The notes beneath the pieces were generated by a model. That model had not been told where the DNA came from. It did no database searches and saw nothing but the letters and a program-made list of their open reading frames with translations. A stretch of DNA of 64,000 bases, from contig CAZUMW010000013.1 in assembly GCA_964621615.1 (NCBI GenBank), positions 33,718-97,717 of the forward strand, given 5' to 3'. Each line of letters opens with the position of its first letter. The stretch's first letter is position 1. Of this stretch, positions 17,350 to 26,064 are shown in pieces. This stretch comes from CAZUMW01 sp964621615 (GTDB lineage Bacteria; Desulfobacterota; WTBG01; CAIYCZ01; CAIRTM01). A program made the translations under genes and the position numbers.

Positions 17350-17513
17350 CACATACGTGACTTTTTAAAGCATCCCGCAAAACACGACGGCCGGCAGGAC
17401 GCAACCGCCGGCGCATAAAGTTCGCAGCGAAAGCAGCTCCACCTTGTCCATCATGAAAAGGTTACTGCAGAGCATGCATAAATCAGAAATATTGAAAATG
17501 GCAGGGTGATGAT

Positions 17514-18611
17514 TTAGGTTGTGTGAAGCACCACGGCAAAACAGTTAAAATATGCCCAGACCGGCTGTCCCGGCTTCAAATCCAGCGAGCGGGCGGCACC
17601 GGTGGTGATGATTGCGCAGAGCATGGTCCCGTCTTGAAGCCGAATCATATATTCGGTGATGACCGGAGTTTCATTAATATCTTCAATAACACCCTCCAGC
17701 ATATTGTCCGCGCTGCAAAACGGTTTTTCCTGTTTTTTCTGCACCGTGATCCAGGGCGCTTTAACTTCAGCGGTGATCAGGGAGCCTTTTTTCAGCCCAA
17801 GCTGCACAAGGCTGTGATTGGTGACAATCGCACTTATTCTCTGATCGCTGAGCGTCAACAGCTCAACCCGGCTTTGTATGTCCCCGCGCTCGATCAAGGC
17901 GATTTTGCCATAAAAAGAGTTCCGTGCGCTGCTTGTCCGGGAATCTTCCATTTCCATAAAATGACGGGTGATACGGTTAATATCGCTGGATGAAAACGAA
18001 ACGTATGACGACGTCATGTTCGGCGTTGCGTGTCCCAGCAGAAGTTGCACGGCAGACAGCGGCATATTTCCCTGCATCAGCTCTACCGCCCGTGCCTTTC
18101 GAATCATTTCCGGCGCTCCCAAATGCTTTGGAAATGTACAATCGGCTGCACGTTCATAAAATTTGCGGCGCACAAATGCAGGATCAATATCGAACCCGTT
18201 TTGTAAAAAATCGGCAAATTCGGGTTCTCTGAGCGTGCTCCGGATTTCCGCAGACAGCGCTGGTGACAACGGCACGCTGCGTGGTTTTTTGTCAGGCGCT
18301 GAAGCAGCGTTTTGAAAGCTGACTGTGCGGCTGACTGTATCGATATCCTGAAACGGCTTCAGATTAAGGACTTCATTCAGCTTTGCGCCGGTGTAGCGAA
18401 TCACAAGAAAGATGAGAAGGATACGACGCCTGGATAGACGCACGTCTGCACGCGGTGTTGCATTAACCCAATCGCGGAAGGTCTGCTCGAGCCGTGCCAG
18501 CTGCGGCGTGTCAAGACAGCGTTCCTCATCCGGGGGAGAAACAATAAGCCCGTGATGCATATTGTGAGCGGGAGGGGTCATGTGCTGATCTGCTTTTTGT
18601 TTGGCGCTCAT
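17514..18611 (-). CDS. TunR-like regulator: integrase-type domain plus two TOBE/Mop domains
   Basis: A 365-residue protein. Residues about 40-220 resemble a tyrosine recombinase catalytic domain (IRYTGAKLNEVLNL; LGHATPNMTSSYVSF), but the first His of the HxxR motif is Glu (APEMIRKAR), so recombinase activity is doubtful. Residues about 228-290 and 300-363 are two TOBE/Mop domains (NSFYGKIALIERGD; NMLEGVIEDINE) of the molybdate/tungstate-binding kind. This architecture is that of TunR, the tungstate-responsive repressor family of sulfate reducers. It lies beside an ABC importer on the same strand. Its upstream region holds ATTGTAACAAATT, repeated upstream of the 23-28 kb receptor locus. Confidence 0.8.
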   Translation of the reverse strand: MSAKQKADQHMTPPAHNMHHGLIVSPPDEERCLDTPQLARLEQTFRDWVNATPRADVRLSRRRILLIFLVIRYTGAKLNEVLNLKPFQDIDTVSRTVSFQNAASAPDKKPRSVPLSPALSAEIRSTLREPEFADFLQNGFDIDPAFVRRKFYERAADCTFPKHLGAPEMIRKARAVELMQGNMPLSAVQLLLGHATPNMTSSYVSFSSSDINRITRHFMEMEDSRTSSARNSFYGKIALIERGDIQSRVELLTLSDQRISAIVTNHSLVQLGLKKGSLITAEVKAPWITVQKKQEKPFCSADNMLEGVIEDINETPVITEYMIRLQDGTMLCAIITTGAARSLDLKPGQPVWAYFNCFAVVLHTT

Positions 18612-18651
18612 TATAGCGGGAAGGAATAGTGTGTTAGCGGTTCGAATACAT

Positions 18652-18664
18652 ATTGTAACAAATT
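18652..18664. promoter_or_regulatory. Candidate TunR-type operator upstream of the regulator gene
   Basis: ATTGTAACAAATT lies 41-53 bp before the start codon of the tunR-like gene. The identical 13 bases recur at 23025-23037. Position fits autoregulation. Confidence 0.4.
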
Positions 18665-18723
18665 CAGTGCGGAGGCGGGTATTTTTTTTCTACCAAAAAG
18701 GCAAGGAGAGCCGCCACCCTTTT

Positions 18724-19794
18724 TTATGAGTTCACACATTGGCCGCTTAACAATCGAAGCCAGCGCAGCTTTAAAATAACATACACTTTATTTCCGGGGC
18801 TCAGGTCCATAATTGCGGCCACATCCGAGGGCAGCTCAGCTATTATCGGCTGGCCGTGAACATCGACTGCAATACGGGTAAGAGCGTTTTCCGCATATAT
18901 GTGCCGTACAACTCCCTGATAGCGGTTGATATGAGGTCCAGCCGGCGGCTCTGTTGATACATACACATGTTCAGGGGCAATGGCTATTTTATGAACAGGC
19001 TGTTCCTCATACGGGGCGACAACATGGAGACGGCCGCAAGTGGCAATAGCAAGCCCGTTTTCAATTGCATGATATTCATCACAGGACAGAATATTAGGAT
19101 TGCCGATGAAACGGCTGATCTGCGGCGCTGCCGGGTGAAACAGAAGCCCGTCTGCTGTTCCAATTTGCATAATCTGTCCTCTTTCGATGAAAGCGACACG
19201 GTCTGCCACTTCAGCCGCTTCATCAAGGTTATGCGTCACAAAAATTGTCGTTGTATGCAACTTCCGCTGAAGCTGCCGGAATTCAGTGCGCAGATATTTT
19301 GCTGATCTCAGGTCAAGGCTTGAAAAGGGCTCGTCCATCAGCAGCACCGCCGGGCCCGGTGCAATCGCCCGTGCTAGGGCGACCCGTTGCTTTTCACCCC
19401 CGCTCAGATCCCGCGGATAGCGCCCGGCAAGGTGGCTTATATTCACCAGACCGAGAAGGCTTGCAACTTTCTGATTGATTGTCCATTTGTTGTGTTTTGA
19501 TTGTCGTTTCAATCCATAGGCCACATTGCTTCGGACTGTCAAATGGGGGAACAGCGCATGTTCCTGAAACACATAACCCACACGCCGCCGGCTTGCACAC
19601 ATGTGATCGACTTTATGGCTGTCAAAAAATATGGATCCATCATACCCGGCAAGGCCGGCAATAATATTGAGGACCGTACTTTTACCGGCACCGTTAGGAC
19701 CCAGCAGCACCAGGCACTCACCGTCATGGACGGTAAATGTAACGTTTTTGAGAATAAAATTGCTAAGCGACTGCACCGATATACTGGGCATCAC
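18724..19794 (-). CDS. ABC transporter ATP-binding protein, ModC/WtpC-like with C-terminal TOBE
   Basis: A 356-residue ATPase. Walker A is GPNGAGKST (residues 32-40), the signature LSGGEKQRVALARA, Walker B VLLMDEPFSSLDL and the switch His in FVTHNLDEA. Unlike the ~250-residue ATPases of TauB/SsuB importers, it has a C-terminal extension of about 110 residues with an OB-type TOBE fold (IAPEHVYVSTEPP; YVILKLRWLRLL), as in molybdate/tungstate (ModC/WtpC) and polyamine importers. It follows the permease gene with one intervening base pair and completes a three-gene operon. Confidence 0.88.
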   Translation of the reverse strand: MMPSISVQSLSNFILKNVTFTVHDGECLVLLGPNGAGKSTVLNIIAGLAGYDGSIFFDSHKVDHMCASRRRVGYVFQEHALFPHLTVRSNVAYGLKRQSKHNKWTINQKVASLLGLVNISHLAGRYPRDLSGGEKQRVALARAIAPGPAVLLMDEPFSSLDLRSAKYLRTEFRQLQRKLHTTTIFVTHNLDEAAEVADRVAFIERGQIMQIGTADGLLFHPAAPQISRFIGNPNILSCDEYHAIENGLAIATCGRLHVVAPYEEQPVHKIAIAPEHVYVSTEPPAGPHINRYQGVVRHIYAENALTRIAVDVHGQPIIAELPSDVAAIMDLSPGNKVYVILKLRWLRLLSGQCVNS

Positions 19795-19795
19795 G

Positions 19796-20551
19796 TTACC
19801 ATCTGCCGGTTATACGCTTCTCCAGCAGCAAAAAGAATCGCTCAAAGATAAAACACATTATAGAGAGCACCATCAGGCAGACAATCACGATATCCACCCT
19901 GACCAGGCTTTCAGCCCGCATGAGCAGCGCACCGATCCCTGTTGGAATGGCCACCATCTCCGCAGCGATAATAACCCGCCAGGCCATGCCCGCCTCCAGT
20001 CGTAGACCAGTAAAAACAGAGGGCAACGACAGCGGCAAAAGAATAGTCGTTAAAATGACTGTATCGGATGCGCCCAGTGAACGCGCAGCCCTTATCATTA
20101 CGGGATTTACTGAACGCATCCCGCTTTCGGTATTGTAAAGCACCGGGAAAAATGAACACATAAAAATAACAGCTATCGGCAGCAGCTCTCCGATACCGAA
20201 CCACAGCATGAAAATCGGCAGCCAGCCCAGGGCCGGTATTGGGTATAACAGGCTGATCACCGGATGCAGGCTTCGATGCACTATCTCCTTCCACCCCAGC
20301 ATAATACCCATCAGCAGACCTGCCAGCGATCCGGCGCCGAATCCTATCAAAACACGAATCAAACTTTTATTGAAATGATGCCAAAGCTCGCCGGTGCGCA
20401 TAAGCTCTTTGACCTCCCGCATAACAGCTGAGAAAGGCGGCAGTAATGCGGGATTGTCTATCCAGAGGCGCGCTGCCAATTCCCACAGAGCCAGAAACAG
20501 CACAATCGGGACAATTGCCCACGGAAAAGAAATTCTTTGAAATCTGGTCAT
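19796..20551 (-). CDS. ABC transporter permease, TauC/SsuC type
   Basis: A 251-residue membrane protein with about six helices. Start NFFS-like segments are absent, but LLPPFSAVMREVKELMRTGE is the SsuC/TauC/NrtB hallmark and the EAA loop is RAARSLGASDTVILTTILLP. Such permeases import sulfonates, nitrate/nitrite, bicarbonate or thiamine precursors. The start overlaps the stop of the binding protein gene (ATGA), showing translational coupling. Confidence 0.9.
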   Translation of the reverse strand: MTRFQRISFPWAIVPIVLFLALWELAARLWIDNPALLPPFSAVMREVKELMRTGELWHHFNKSLIRVLIGFGAGSLAGLLMGIMLGWKEIVHRSLHPVISLLYPIPALGWLPIFMLWFGIGELLPIAVIFMCSFFPVLYNTESGMRSVNPVMIRAARSLGASDTVILTTILLPLSLPSVFTGLRLEAGMAWRVIIAAEMVAIPTGIGALLMRAESLVRVDIVIVCLMVLSIMCFIFERFFLLLEKRITGRW

Positions 20552-21576
20552 GGCTCATTACGAACAATGTCTAACATGTCTGCGGCATCAAACCGGCTGC
20601 GAAGGTATCCCAGTCTGCAGAGGTAATCGACAGCCTGCTGCACCTGTAGCGGATCTATTGTGGTAGTACATATCATCGATCCGGTCAGGGACGACAAAAT
20701 CGCCTCCGGTGTTACAGTCAGCTTGCCGGCAGCTTTAGCGGCTTTAGCTGGAAAAATACGATCCCCCGTTACCTGTAGCGCACCTGATACGATGCCGGCT
20801 GCCGCTTCGGGATTGGCGCGTATCCACCTTGTTGCCTGCTCTGTCACTGAAACCATCTTCTTCACTATGTCGGGATGGCTGGCAGCAAATTTTTCTGTTA
20901 CTACTAGAACGCTGCCCTGCATCCCCGGCCACAGATCCTCAGCGGTGCACAGTATGGTAAAGCCATTTGAAACAGCCATGCTCGGATACTGTTCAGGCAT
21001 CACTGCTGCATCAAGATGGCCCATTTTCATTGCCGTCATCTGCTGCGGCGGATTCATCCGGCGGACATTGGAAATAACAGCATCCCTTCGCAGCCGGTGA
21101 CGGGCAATTATTTTATGCAGCAAAACATCGCAGGGGCTGCCGGCGCGGGAGCATCCCAAGCGGACATCCGGCTTTTCAAGATCTTCGGGGCTGGTAATCT
21201 TTTCAGGGTTAACTGCCAGTGCATAGCCGTACTTATGGGTCCCCGCAACCACCTTCAGCGGCACACCTCCATTGGCATAGGCACAAATAGCGGGGATCAG
21301 GCATATGTAGGCTGCATCAACATCTCCCCGGGCCAGGGCTGCTGCGAGGGCCATACCGGTCACATAGTTATCAAATCCCTGGATATCGATACCGGCCTTA
21401 GCGAACCAGCCTTTTGCCTGTGCCACATGCGCGCAGGCCGCATGAGCGCAGAATTCAACTGCAAGAGTAACTTTTTTGTCATGCTGCGCAACCGCCTGCG
21501 GGGCAGACCATGAGCCGGCAGGCAGGCTGAAAAGCGCTGCCATAATAAACACGTACAGTAAAAAAATGCGTGACAT
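20548..21576 (-). CDS. ABC transporter substrate-binding protein, NMT1/TauA-like
   Basis: A 342-residue protein with a signal peptide ending SWSA. It is of the NMT1/SsuA/TauA class: VTLAVEFCAHAACAHVAQAK replaces the usual start of the first lobe, then GDVDAAYICLIPAICAY, ITSPEDLEKPDVRLGCSRAG and WPGMQGSVLVVTEKF. The cluster of four Cys in the first 60 mature residues and CSRAGSPCD is unusual for this family and might bind metal or form disulphides. RBS GGAGAT lies upstream. First gene of the operon with permease and ATPase. Substrate unknown; see findings. Confidence 0.85.
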   Translation of the reverse strand: MSRIFLLYVFIMAALFSLPAGSWSAPQAVAQHDKKVTLAVEFCAHAACAHVAQAKGWFAKAGIDIQGFDNYVTGMALAAALARGDVDAAYICLIPAICAYANGGVPLKVVAGTHKYGYALAVNPEKITSPEDLEKPDVRLGCSRAGSPCDVLLHKIIARHRLRRDAVISNVRRMNPPQQMTAMKMGHLDAAVMPEQYPSMAVSNGFTILCTAEDLWPGMQGSVLVVTEKFAASHPDIVKKMVSVTEQATRWIRANPEAAAGIVSGALQVTGDRIFPAKAAKAAGKLTVTPEAILSSLTGSMICTTTIDPLQVQQAVDYLCRLGYLRSRFDAADMLDIVRNEP

Positions 21577-21755
21577 CAGTCATCTCCGTCGAAAGCTTCA
21601 TCTCTTTTTGCGGTCTGATCTACATGATCTTAACTGATTTATTTGTTAACCATCCCGGCTCAACTTGACAAATGCAGCTGTCCGGGCTATATTAACCTTA
21701 TATTTTACAAAAACGTGTCATTAAAGTCAAGGGCTAACAAAACAGGTATTAACAG

Positions 21756-22679
21756 ATGGTATTTCAGACAGCCGGGTTCAGCGCACCCGTTTGGCTGCCG
21801 CCGCTCATTTCATTTGCCGTATCCTTTTTTACATCGATGGGCGGTGTGTCAGGTGCATTTCTACTGCTTCCGATCCAGCTGATCTGTTTCGGCCATGCCC
21901 ATCCCTCGATCAGTGCCACAAACCAGATGTATAACATAATGGCCATACCCTCCGGTGTATACCGGTACTGGCGGGAGCGGAGAGTTGTAATACCGCTGAC
22001 GGCAGCCATCACCGCAGGGCTGCTGCCGGGCGTGCTTCTGGGAGTTGTGCTGCGCACTGCATGGCTTCCTGACCCGGCGAGATTCAAGCTGTTTGCAGGG
22101 GTGGTGCTGCTCTACGTCGGTGTTGACATGGCGCGCGACCTTATAAATAAAGCCGGGGATCGGGCTGAGCCAAAAGGTTCGAAGTACCATTTAGACAAGA
22201 ACTGCCAAGCAGTATCGACAAACCTATCAGGAAAATGCGGCAGCCGAAGGCCGATAAGCATCCGATATAACAAAACGAACGAAACTTTCCATATATCTCT
22301 CCCTGCCGTTTCCGTTATCAGCCTGTTTACCGGGCTGATTGCCGGTGCATACGGAATCGGCGGCGGCGCAATCATTGCCCCTCTGCTTGTGTCATGGTTC
22401 GGCATACCGGTACACGGTGTCGCCGGCGCAGCCCTGACAGCGTCATTAGCTTCCTCGATTGCTGCTGTGGCGGGTTATAACATTATTGCCCCATGGTATC
22501 CGGACATATCGATTGCTCCTGACTGGACGCTGGGCCTGCTGCTCGGCAGCGGCGGCATGGCGGGAATGTACCTTGGAGCGAGGAGTCAAAAATATGTTTC
22601 GGCACAAAAAATCACCTGGGTACTTGCGGCAATCGTGATCTGCTTGGCTGTCAGTTATATTGCGGTGATGTTTGTATAG
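21756..22679 (+). CDS. TauE/SafE family membrane permease
   Basis: A 307-residue protein of the TauE/SafE (sulfite/organosulfonate exporter-like) family. Two similar halves of hydrophobic helices are split by a hydrophilic loop (about residues 130-180, with KGSKYHLDKNCQAVSTNLSG). The halves start with the family pattern FFTSMGGVSGAFLLLPIQL and GLIAGAYGIGGGAIIAPLLV. It faces away from the ABC operon across a 179-bp shared control region, so it may be co-regulated and move the same or a related oxyanion. No strong ribosome site is visible. Confidence 0.85.
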   Translation: MVFQTAGFSAPVWLPPLISFAVSFFTSMGGVSGAFLLLPIQLICFGHAHPSISATNQMYNIMAIPSGVYRYWRERRVVIPLTAAITAGLLPGVLLGVVLRTAWLPDPARFKLFAGVVLLYVGVDMARDLINKAGDRAEPKGSKYHLDKNCQAVSTNLSGKCGSRRPISIRYNKTNETFHISLPAVSVISLFTGLIAGAYGIGGGAIIAPLLVSWFGIPVHGVAGAALTASLASSIAAVAGYNIIAPWYPDISIAPDWTLGLLLGSGGMAGMYLGARSQKYVSAQKITWVLAAIVICLAVSYIAVMFV

Positions 22680-22724
22680 ATAATCATTCGGCTATAACAC
22701 TCAGGGCTTGCTATTCACTTATTG

Positions 22725-22875
22725 CAGTCATAACCTGCATCAAAGCCGCAGGCTTGATTAATGAGCCGCTCTAAGGGCTGCAAAAACACATAACTCAAAA
22801 CAGTTGACAAACCGGGGCATTCTGCCCGTACTGTCATCACCGCCCCGACTGCGTGGTATTTTAACATCGTTACAA
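22725..22875. repeat. Dispersed repeat, copy 1
   Basis: About 151 bases that are more than 90% identical to 63849-64000. Both copies run from A/GTCATAACCTGC through CCGCCCCGACTGCGTGGTAT to ACATCGTTACAA. It holds no gene. Both copies lie just after plus-strand genes. Confidence 0.85.
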
Positions 22876-23021
22876 AAATCCCTCCCGGCCTCCCTTTCGA
22901 AAGGGAGGAGACTACCGTGTTCCCCTCTTTGGAAAAGAGGGGTTAGGGGAGATTTTTTACGCATTATCGCCGGACACGCTTCGCTTTGTCCGAGCCTGCG
23001 ACTGTTTTTTACCTAAAATGA
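22876..23021. repeat. Additional short interspersed repeats
   Basis: Contains CCTCCCTTTCGAAAGGGAGG, a perfect 20-base palindrome, then CCCCTCTTTGGAAAAGAGGGG, a hairpin, and a second copy of the element seen near 7767-7806 (ATTATCGCCGGACACGCTTC onward, about 22964-23003). No coding content seen. Confidence 0.65.
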
Positions 23022-23039
23022 CTAATTGTAACAAATTAG
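23022..23039. promoter_or_regulatory. Candidate operator upstream of the 23-28 kb receptor locus
   Basis: CTAATTGTAACAAATTAG has 6-bp inverted arms CTAATT/AATTAG and contains the same ATTGTAACAAATT found before the tunR-like gene. It lies about 103 bp upstream of the next start codon. Confidence 0.4.
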
Positions 23040-23141
23040 ACCCTGAATGGACCGCACAGCCTTGACTGCTTACAATTCTCTGTGATATAACCTTCGCATC
23101 CCGAAAGCACACAAAAACCCGCACAACAAGGATGTGTCGTT

Positions 23142-23591
23142 ATGATAAGAAACCGCATTTCTGTCTTTGCCGCCGCACTTGCCGTACTGCTGCTTGCTTC
23201 CAGCGCCTTTGCCGAAGATCTCGCCTCTTCCAAATACAATGTGCTTGTGTTAACCCCCGGACATTCCCAGACTATCTACTTTGAGCTGGACACCATTGCT
23301 TCTCACGGCGATTTTCACACCTGCTATGTTCTTGCCCTGGGCGGCGGTACACTATCAGTGCGTATCGGACCAGCGTCTTCGGTGGGTGAATTTGCGGGTA
23401 TCGTATACGCCACCACCGGCATTATCGGCCTGCAGCCGGTTATCGAGTATGCCTACAACGCCGAAAGCATCAGCACCTCAGCCGAAATACCGGATATAGG
23501 CATCGCCGTGCTCTTCACCGGTGTAATTACCGGCATCGGCAGCCCTGATTTCCCGCTGGTCATGAGCATGGTTGTCTCTCATCAGGAGTAA
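23142..23591 (+). CDS. Small secreted protein of unknown function
   Basis: A 149-residue protein with a signal peptide ending SSAFA. The mature part is beta-rich and hydrophobic (YNVLVLTPGHSQTIYFELDT; GTLSVRIGPASSVGEFAGI) and matches no family I recognise. It lies 39 bp upstream of a TonB receptor, on the same strand, behind the candidate TunR-type operator, so an accessory role in uptake is plausible but unproven. Confidence 0.7.
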   Translation: MIRNRISVFAAALAVLLLASSAFAEDLASSKYNVLVLTPGHSQTIYFELDTIASHGDFHTCYVLALGGGTLSVRIGPASSVGEFAGIVYATTGIIGLQPVIEYAYNAESISTSAEIPDIGIAVLFTGVITGIGSPDFPLVMSMVVSHQE

Positions 23592-23630
23592 CCATTTTCC
23601 TCCACAAACACCGGCCCAAAGCTGTCCCTT

Positions 23631-25733
23631 ATGAAAAAAACCGGCTGCACATATGCGTTTATCATGATGCTTTCTTTCACCGCCCTTGTCGCTCCGAGGG
23701 CTTCTGCGGGTGAACCGTCTCCATATTCCGGAACATACACCCTGGAAGAAGTGGTCGTTTCCGCAGGAGGAGACAGCATCGAGCAGGCAGGCACCGTGCG
23801 CCGGATAACCGCAGAGGACATAGAGATGCAGGGAGCCCGGTCCCTTGATGAGGCGATCGATCTGGTTCCCGGGCTGAACATCCGCACCGGCGGCAAGGGT
23901 GTCCCCCGGGTCAACCTGCGCGGCTTCCGCTCGCGCCATGTGCTGTTGCTGCTGGATGGAGTGCCGATCAACTCAACCTATGACGGCATGTTCGACCCTT
24001 CCATGATCCCGGTGGAGAATGTACGCGATATCAAAATAACCACCGGCGGCAGCTCGGTGCTTTACGGCCCCGGCGCGCTGGGCGGGGTGATCAATATCCT
24101 TACCAAGCGCGGCAGGCCGGGCATAAGCGGCTCCATCGACCATCAGTTCGGAGAGCACGTCGACTATTACGGACGGTACAGCCTCTCAGGAGCGGAAAAA
24201 AATGTTGATTTCTTCCTGAGCAGCAGCCTCTACCGGACTGAAGGGTACGAGCTTTCACACGACTTTGACGAGACCGCCGAGGAAAACGGCGGGCTGCGCG
24301 AGAATTCCCATCACATACGAAAAAACATATTTGCAAAAATCGGCTATACCCCTTCAGACCGGCTGCAGCTCGGGCTGACTCTGTATTACAACAGCGGAGA
24401 GTACGGCAATCCGCCCAATACCATCAACGACAAAACAGATCCGTTTGCCAAAAAGGTCAAATATGAGCGTGTGGAAGACCTCGACATTTTTTCTTTGCAG
24501 CTGTCTGCAAGCTATGACATGCCCGGCCCCTGGGAAATGAAATCCTGGGTATATTTCAATCAGCAGGACGAAGAAAAAAACCGGTACGACGACCGGTATA
24601 ATTCCATCGATGATATTTACATAAAGAAAACCTACTGCCAGGATACGACCTCGCGGGTTATCGGCGCAAACCTGCAGGCGCGCTGCGATCTTGACAAGCT
24701 GGGCCTGCTCACCCTGGGCGGTGCGCTCGAGCATGATCGCTGGGATGCCGACGGGGACATCCGGGATAAAATGGTGTCGCTGGGCGGTGTTACACCCGCA
24801 GATCTTGCCGGCGGCGGGGGAGGCGGAACCGGAGGGGGAAGCGGCGGCGGCAGCGGGCCGGGAGGCAAAAAGAAAAAATTTTACTACATGCGCCGCTTTG
24901 ACAATAACAACCATCTGGAAATTTACAGCCTCGCTGCAGAATATGAGTGTTTCCCCGCAGAGGACCTCGCTGTCAAGCTGGGCTACAGCCATCATTTTCT
25001 CTGCAAAGAGGCAGGCGACCATGACGATGAGTACAGCTTCGCTGCCGGCGCGCGGTATGATCTTTCCCGCAGCCTGCAGCTTCACGGGTCGGTTTCCCGG
25101 AAAATCCGCTTCCCCTCAATCCGCCAGCTCTATGACGAAACCCAGGGAAACCCCGGGCTCGACTATGAGCGGTCATACAATTATGAGCTTGGCGTTTCGG
25201 CAGCACTGCCCTGGTACACAAGCCTGCATCTGGTCGGTTTCTGCAATGATGTTGAAAACTATATTCAAAAGGACGATTATACGGAGCGGTTTGAAAACAG
25301 GGACAGGTACCGGTTCAGGGGAGTCGAAATCAGCATCGAAAGCAGGCCGGTGCGGGGGCTTATGCTCCGCCTGGGATATACCTATATGGATTCTGACGAT
25401 ATGTCCACAGGCAGCAGCAAAGACCATATTCAATACAACCCACGCGACAAGCTGACCGTTGAGGCCCGCTATACCTGGCTGTTCGGCCTGACAGCCTATG
25501 CATCGGTAAAACACATAAACCGCCAGTACTTTTACTCCAAAAAGGAACCGGTTCTCGAGCGGGAGCTCAATGAGTACACGCTGGTTGATGTGAAGCTGTC
25601 GCAGCGGCTGTTTAACAGCTCCATCACCGCCTATCTCGGTGCGGACAACCTTTTTGACAAGGATTATGAAACCAGCTATGGCCTGCCGCAGGCCGGTCGC
25701 TTTGTGTACGGAGGCATGAAAGTATCGTTTTGA
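23631..25733 (+). CDS. TonB-dependent receptor with Gly-rich/Lys insert
   Basis: A 700-residue receptor: signal peptide to about SAG, TonB box TLEEVVVSAGG, plug motifs RSLDEAIDLVPGLNIRTGGK, LLLLDGVPINSTYDG and TTGGSSVLYGPGALGGVIN, and a C-terminal barrel ending VYGGMKVSF. Residues 394-416 form an odd low-complexity insert: six Gly, then Gly/Ser/Thr repeats, then four Lys, placed in an extracellular loop by its position between strands. It is followed by an orphan TupA-like binding protein. A metal or oxyanion ligand is inferred from the neighbours. Confidence 0.92.
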   Translation: MKKTGCTYAFIMMLSFTALVAPRASAGEPSPYSGTYTLEEVVVSAGGDSIEQAGTVRRITAEDIEMQGARSLDEAIDLVPGLNIRTGGKGVPRVNLRGFRSRHVLLLLDGVPINSTYDGMFDPSMIPVENVRDIKITTGGSSVLYGPGALGGVINILTKRGRPGISGSIDHQFGEHVDYYGRYSLSGAEKNVDFFLSSSLYRTEGYELSHDFDETAEENGGLRENSHHIRKNIFAKIGYTPSDRLQLGLTLYYNSGEYGNPPNTINDKTDPFAKKVKYERVEDLDIFSLQLSASYDMPGPWEMKSWVYFNQQDEEKNRYDDRYNSIDDIYIKKTYCQDTTSRVIGANLQARCDLDKLGLLTLGGALEHDRWDADGDIRDKMVSLGGVTPADLAGGGGGGTGGGSGGGSGPGGKKKKFYYMRRFDNNNHLEIYSLAAEYECFPAEDLAVKLGYSHHFLCKEAGDHDDEYSFAAGARYDLSRSLQLHGSVSRKIRFPSIRQLYDETQGNPGLDYERSYNYELGVSAALPWYTSLHLVGFCNDVENYIQKDDYTERFENRDRYRFRGVEISIESRPVRGLMLRLGYTYMDSDDMSTGSSKDHIQYNPRDKLTVEARYTWLFGLTAYASVKHINRQYFYSKKEPVLERELNEYTLVDVKLSQRLFNSSITAYLGADNLFDKDYETSYGLPQAGRFVYGGMKVSF

Positions 25734-26064
25734 ACAGCTGTCGGCTTTTAGCTTTCAGCTGTAAGCATCTCGCTTCCGGCTATTTGATCAAACATATAAC
25801 CCCCTGATATCCCTTGGGTAGAAAAAGGCTATCGTTGTCGTTGTCGTGATCGTAATCGTGCATACCTCGCTGTTCACGCTCCTTTCGATTACGACAACGA
25901 AAAGACTACTGGCGGGCAAAACCTTCTATGTTTTTACATCAACAACCCCGATGCGAAGCGCCGGGGTCAATTGCTCGCAATGACGCGATTTTTAACTTTT
26001 TATGGTAATATAACTTTTTGACACAAAAACCAAAAAAAACTTCTGCGCGAACAGGGAGGCTCCT
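25734..26064. other. Intergenic region with degenerate SSS-like fragment
   Basis: No intact gene. Bases 25830-25905 contain CGTTGTCG...CGATTACGACAACG, an imperfect inverted repeat. Read in one frame they give IVIVHTSLFTLLSITTT, which aligns codon by codon with the transporter remnant at 3884-3928. AACCCCG/CGGGGT near 25945-25970 forms a hairpin. Confidence 0.35.

Noticed and set aside
17514..18611. Integrase of a mobile element
   Set aside because: The HxxR His is lost and two C-terminal TOBE domains are present; there is no attachment site or phage cargo, so a regulator is more likely.
25830..25905. Inverted repeat cgttgtcg...cgattacgacaacg as a transcription terminator
   Set aside because: The arms are imperfect, the loop is long and no T-run follows; it reads better as a degenerate repeat.
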